Position numbers and translations under genes: made by a program | The notes under the pieces: model-generated | Database searches by the model: none | What the model was told of the DNA's origin: nothing | Seen by the model: the letters and a program-made list of their open reading frames with translations, nothing else | Source: Flaviflexus massiliensis | Lineage (GTDB): Bacteria; Actinomycetota; Actinomycetes; Actinomycetales; Actinomycetaceae | Direction: 5' to 3' | Length of the DNA: 64,000 bases | Assembly: GCF_001375495.1 (NCBI RefSeq) | Contig: NZ_LN831057.1 | Span: 248,001-312,000, forward strand | Shown: positions 60,933 to 64,000 of the stretch, piece after piece | Position numbering within the stretch: position 1 is the stretch's first letter | Layout of the letters: each line of letters begins with the position of its first letter

Positions 60933-61724
60933 ATGCCTACCTACAGGCCGAACAAGGGCCGTCACGAGAACGGCCAGAACTACCTTGTCAACAAGTCAAT
61001 GATTAAGAAGGTCGTTGACCTTGTCCCTGTCAGTGCGTCCGTCCCGGTCATAGAGATCGGCCCGGGACACGGGGCGCTGACCTTTCCCCTCCAGGACCGT
61101 GTCCTGGCTACCGGTGGATCGTTGACCGCCATCGAGATCGACCCGGCCTCCGTCCGGTGGCTGGAGGAGCGGCTGCGCCCGGAGGTTCACCTGTACGAGC
61201 AGGACGTCCTTGATTTTGTGCTGCCGGACGGCCCGCACGTCCTGGTGGGGAACCTGCCGTTTCACCTGACCACCGCGATCCTGCGGCACGTCCTTCACTC
61301 ACCGGGGTGGACTCACGCGGTCTTCCTGGTGCAGTGGGAGGTCGCGCGTCGCCGCGCCGGCGTCGGTGGTGCCACGATGATGACAGCCCAGTGGTGGCCC
61401 TGGTTCGACTTCGAACAGCACGGGCGAATACCATCCACACATTTCCGTCCCCGCCCCACCGTCGACGCCGGTGTCCTGGTGATGCGTCGCCGGGAAGAGC
61501 CTCTCGTCAACTGGTCGGAGCGTGCGCGGTACGCGTCGTTCGTCCATGCCGTGTTCACCGGCAAGGGCCGAGGCATCGCCGACATCGTGTCCCGGGTCGT
61601 GGGGCGTCGGCGTGAACGACGGTGTGCTGAGGTCCTGCGTGAGGCCGGTGTTCCGGCAAACGCACTGCCGAAACAGTTGGACGCGGGGCAGTGGGCCACA
61701 CTGTTTAAGGCCGTGGGGCGCTAA
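60933..61724 (+). CDS. erm: 23S rRNA (adenine-N6)-dimethyltransferase, Erm family
   Basis: 263 aa. Methylates A2058 and gives macrolide-lincosamide-streptogramin B resistance. Start MPTYRPNKGRHENGQNYLVNKSMIKKVV matches the actinobacterial Erm N-terminus (GRHEHGQNFL); SAM site VIEIGPGHGALTFPL (about residues 38-52), catalytic NLPFHLTTAILRHVL (about 107-121). Belongs with Erm(X)/Erm(E)-like enzymes by eye; class not assigned. ATG 60933 is chosen because the long upstream open frame lacks Erm sequence and overlaps the attenuator. Confidence 0.88.
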   Translation: MPTYRPNKGRHENGQNYLVNKSMIKKVVDLVPVSASVPVIEIGPGHGALTFPLQDRVLATGGSLTAIEIDPASVRWLEERLRPEVHLYEQDVLDFVLPDGPHVLVGNLPFHLTTAILRHVLHSPGWTHAVFLVQWEVARRRAGVGGATMMTAQWWPWFDFEQHGRIPSTHFRPRPTVDAGVLVMRRREEPLVNWSERARYASFVHAVFTGKGRGIADIVSRVVGRRRERRCAEVLREAGVPANALPKQLDAGQWATLFKAVGR

Positions 61725-62022
61725 AGGCGAGCTGATCGCGATGTGATCGGTCGCTGCGTCTGATGTCGGCAGCAGAAGAAGTGCCATCCCTCCCAGATCC
61801 TGTTCCAGGGAAACTCTAAAGACAGCACCGTTGGCCATACGAAGAGCAATGTCTTCCCGGTCCATCAGACCAGCACGCCATAGAGTGATCAAGAATCCAC
61901 GCCATATAGCGCTCATATTCACACTTTTCGGTCTCGATAGCTCGGAGTGTCCAGAAGTCATTGCCGTGGGATAAAACATCGTTCCCACAGGTGCGAGCCT
62001 TGGTCGGGCGTACAGTTGGGGC
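61725..62022. other. Junction region after erm
   Basis: Minus-strand fragments such as RGFLITLWRAGLMDREDIALRMANGAVFRVSLEQ look protein-like, but no full gene or family is recognised; possibly the truncated 5' end of a gene cut by the resistance insertion. TACAGT (62011-62016) is the pdxH -10 box. Confidence 0.35.
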
Positions 62023-62652
62023 ATGGATATTGCTGGGATGAGGCGGGATTACGACGGAGTGGAACTTCTGGAGGAGAACATTCACTCAACCCCAAGCCAA
62101 CTTTTTGAGCAGTGGCTCGAGGAAGCGGTGGCAGCGGGCGTCACGGATCCGAACTCCATGGTGTTATCGACGGTGAGCCCTAGCGGCACACCGTCGAGTC
62201 GAGTGGTTCTTGCTAAAGACATTACTGATCGGGGAGTTACGTTCTTTACGAATTACGACTCTCAAAAGGCGCATGAGATCGGTGCGAACCCCAATGTGTC
62301 GCTTCTCTTTCACTGGGCCGAACTGAACCGAGTCGTGAGGATTGAAGGGCGAGCGGAACGAATTTCGGATGAGGACTCTGACCGTTACTTTGACTCTCGT
62401 CCCCGAGGCTCAAGACTTGGTGCCATTGCCTCCCCGCAGTCGCAGGTGATCGCCTCGCGAAGCGTATTGACCGACAAGATTGCTGAACTTGAGAAGAGTG
62501 AAGAACCAATCAAACGACCCGCGAACTGGGGCGGTTATCTCGTCAGGCCATCGAGCGTCGAATTTTGGCAGGGTAGGCCCGACCGCGTTCACGACAGGAT
62601 GCGCTACCGCGTGGATGGCGCGCAGTGGGTGAAGGAACGCCTCGCACCCTAG
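62023..62652 (+). CDS. pdxH: Pyridoxamine 5'-phosphate oxidase
   Basis: 209 aa. FMN enzyme making pyridoxal phosphate. Typical segments: MRRDYDGVELLEENIHSTPSQLFEQWLEEAVAAGVTDPNSMVLSTVSPSGTPSSRVVLAKDI, FFTNYDSQKAHEIGANPNVSLLFHW, FDSRPRGSRLGAIASPQSQVI, and FWQGRPDRVHDRMRYR near the end. ATG 62023 follows TACAGT by 6 nt, leaderless. Confidence 0.95.
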   Translation: MDIAGMRRDYDGVELLEENIHSTPSQLFEQWLEEAVAAGVTDPNSMVLSTVSPSGTPSSRVVLAKDITDRGVTFFTNYDSQKAHEIGANPNVSLLFHWAELNRVVRIEGRAERISDEDSDRYFDSRPRGSRLGAIASPQSQVIASRSVLTDKIAELEKSEEPIKRPANWGGYLVRPSSVEFWQGRPDRVHDRMRYRVDGAQWVKERLAP

Positions 62653-62670
62653 AGGAAAAATATAGGGTTT

Positions 62671-62704
62671 CTCGAGGATCGAAGTTGAGGCTTCGATCCT
62701 CGAG
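62671..62704. terminator. Bidirectional terminator
   Basis: 14-bp perfect stem CTCGAGGATCGAAG (62671-62684)/CTTCGATCCTCGAG (62691-62704), 6-nt loop, between convergent pdxH and the DUF364-type gene. Confidence 0.88.
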
Positions 62705-63481
62705 CTATGCTGTGGGCAGAAAGTTGGGCTTGGTTTTCGCGAAGTCGACCATGATTCCAGCCTGGCTGGGGGCACCGAATCCGGTCCCGCGAATGGCCTC
62801 CCGAAGCTTATTCGCGTCCGGTGTCGTAAATCCCGACAGGCCGTTTGCACCATGGTCGTAGAGGGCGGGGGACATGGGTGTGCTGGGGCCGGCAATCACA
62901 ACGAAAGCATGCTGAGTCAGCTCGAGCAGTCGCGGGAGTGTTTTGTTCACGAGTGTGGATCCCGTGATGAATACGAAATCCTGCTCGGGAATTAGATACT
63001 CGGCGGCCGAATCGATGTAGTCGCCGGTCCGGGGCTCGCGCTCGAGGATTGTCAGTTCGCCAGCGTGCTCGAAGCGCTTCTCAATGAAAGCAAAGTGGCC
63101 AACCGTTGCCACTTTCTTGCCCTTAACAGCTTCTGCATAGGTGTCAAAGGCACCATCTCCCGCCCCGTTTAGCGGAAACTGGTATCCGCAATCGCCCAAG
63201 CGTCCCGGGTGCGAATACCAGGAGTTGATGGCGGCGAGGCCGATGGAGGCCTCGACAAGATTCCACGACTTCACAAGGGCGGCAGCATCACGCAGGCTCT
63301 TACCGACTAAGGATCCTTCAAAGAGTGCTGGTCTAGTTCGCACATCGGTTGTCATGGCGAGGCCGCTCGCACCATCACTCGAACTTACCCTCGTCCAAAT
63401 ATGACCCACCTGGTAGTCATCAACGGTGACGGAGCCAATGCCGTCAATCAGGTCATCGTAGAGAGCCCACGGATTCTTCAT
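62705..63481 (-). CDS. DUF364/DUF4213-type Rossmann-like protein
   Basis: 258 aa. N-terminal DUF4213-like part (GSSLVGKSLRDAAALVKSWNLVEASIGLAAINSWYS, about residues 64-100), then a Rossmann-like DUF364 domain: KVATVGHFAFIEKRFEHAGELTILEREPRTGDYIDSAAEYLIPEQDFVFITGSTLVNKTLPRLLEL and VVIAGPSTPMSPALYDHGANGLSGF. Relatives occur with metal-chelate or cofactor transport genes; role unknown. ATG 63481 follows TATCCT by 6 nt, leaderless. The frame extends to 63526 without family sequence. Confidence 0.75.
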   Translation of the reverse strand: MKNPWALYDDLIDGIGSVTVDDYQVGHIWTRVSSSDGASGLAMTTDVRTRPALFEGSLVGKSLRDAAALVKSWNLVEASIGLAAINSWYSHPGRLGDCGYQFPLNGAGDGAFDTYAEAVKGKKVATVGHFAFIEKRFEHAGELTILEREPRTGDYIDSAAEYLIPEQDFVFITGSTLVNKTLPRLLELTQHAFVVIAGPSTPMSPALYDHGANGLSGFTTPDANKLREAIRGTGFGAPSQAGIMVDFAKTKPNFLPTA

Positions 63482-63653
63482 GACTTCAGGATATTGCACA
63501 AAAAGGCGCCAAACCGTAGGACCCAAGACTGAAGATAGTCCCCATCTTTACTGAAGTTCTCTGTATTTGATTGGGTTCAAGACTTGTGATGTCCAGTTTC
63601 TGAGATTCTTTGTGGCTGCCTCGTCGGGGTTGTTGGGAGCACATAGTCTGGTG

Positions 63654-63743
63654 CCACTATCGCGAGCAACTGAGAGACCTGGCTCTATGACGTTGCAGCA
63701 ACCAGCCGAGATCCGGTCAGGTGCTAATGCCACGGTTCGATGG
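63654..63743 (+). promoter_or_regulatory. SAM riboswitch (S-box/SAM-I-IV clan)
   Basis: Core elements in order: closing stem CTATCG (63657-63662)/CGATGG (63738-63743), GAGAGACCTGGCTCTATGA, GCAGCAACC (63696-63704), and AGGTGCTAATGCCA (63719-63732), matching the S-box pattern GGC-C-ATGA...CAGCAACC...AGGTGCTAA-TCC. The P4 hairpin of classic SAM-I appears absent, as in variant classes. Downstream hairpins GCGGC/GCCGC (about 63767-63781) and GGGTGCGA/TCGTACCC (about 63802-63822) could form the expression platform. Confidence 0.8.
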
Positions 63744-63898
63744 AGGAAGAAATGCGAATGTTCGCCGCGGCGCGAGGCCGCAGTAGCCCAAAGCTCTAAG
63801 GGGGTGCGACGCTCTCGTACCCACTCCCCATGGGGATAAATTGGCGTGCCAGAAAACACGCAGAAAACAATCAAACACAAACTTTTTGAGGAATAACT

Positions 63899-64000
63899 AT
63901 GTCTATCGCAACTGAAACCAAGCCCAAGCTCACGACCATCTCCGCCAACGGCACCTGGGTGGGGGAGAGCAGTGCGGACGTCACATCTGGTGAATTTTCG
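63899..64000 (+). CDS. Unknown protein, possibly OsmC-family (3'-truncated by window edge)
   Basis: First 34 codons only: MSIATETKPKLTTISANGTWVG, then a short Ser/Gly-containing stretch up to the window end. GAGGAA lies 7 nt before ATG 63899. The beginning resembles the N-terminal strands of OsmC/Ohr-type thiol peroxidases, but this is too little to be sure. The SAM riboswitch in its about 155-nt leader implies control by methionine/SAM supply. Confidence 0.5.
   Translation, partial: MSIATETKPKLTTISANGTWVGESSADVTSGEFS

Overview
The window reads as the chromosome of a high-GC Gram-positive bacterium, most likely an actinobacterium of the Actinomyces/Trueperella/Flaviflexus type. Evidence: actinobacterial small families (DUF3039, DUF2017, DUF3054, DUF4916-type NUDIX, DUF1206), a short HU, the clpS-DUF2017-murI-MBL-rph-rdgB gene order, an IS1249-type insertion sequence, an actinobacterial-type tmRNA tag (ANSKRTDFALAA), and many genes whose start codon lies 6-8 nt after a TANNNT -10 box (leaderless mRNAs). 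Species is not determinable here.

Layout. 0-1 kb: the 3' end of smpB and the tmRNA gene ssrA, then a decayed DUF1801 gene. 1.6-7.8 kb: a UV-damage glycosylase, a DUF1295 membrane protein, and a lipid-related unit of fadD plus marR divergent from an MmpL exporter, with a palindromic operator between. 7.8-15 kb: a zone of gene decay holding remnants of TetR, SHOCT, lipoprotein, APH(6)-type kinase, VOC and SRPBCC genes, plus a second MarR/MmpL module whose exporter is broken. Intact here are only marR2, a DUF1206 gene and a GNAT gene. 15-24 kb: an ABC exporter, a large TPM/DUF5129-like membrane protein now in three pieces, an AspT/YidE-type transporter, HU and DUF3039. 24-37 kb: housekeeping (pncB, clpS, murI, rph, rdgB, a transsulfuration enzyme, pntAB, a Mur-ligase/FolC-like protein, a Bcp peroxiredoxin, tRNA-Leu). 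37.5-40.7 kb: an IS1249-type element with 8-bp target duplications, flanked by two broken genes. 40.8-47.5 kb: a DNA-glycosylase-like protein, an FAH-family hydrolase, a cytochrome b/sulfite-oxidase fusion, PatB and gltX. 47.7-52.3 kb: an accessory block with a membrane-anchored thermonuclease, three tRNAs and two Ltp-repeat membrane proteins. 52.4-55.8 kb: a GNAT-AAA+ fusion, bioY and a serine hydrolase. 55.8-61.7 kb: a Tni-type transposition module with resistance cargo (frameshifted ANT(6)-like gene; an erm gene with an attenuating leader peptide). 62-64 kb: pdxH, a DUF364-type protein, and a SAM riboswitch in front of a gene that runs off the window.

How the parts may work together: MarR1/MarR2 probably read the same signal through the same operator and control fatty-acid activation (FadD) and lipid/drug export (MmpL). 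SmpB and tmRNA form the ribosome-rescue pair. ClpS would feed N-degron substrates to ClpAP-type protease. The nuclease and Ltp proteins may form an envelope barrier against incoming DNA; that is inference. Strong inverted-repeat terminators separate nearly every convergent gene pair, which supports the operon limits given. All protein names rest on reading motifs by eye; no database search was run.
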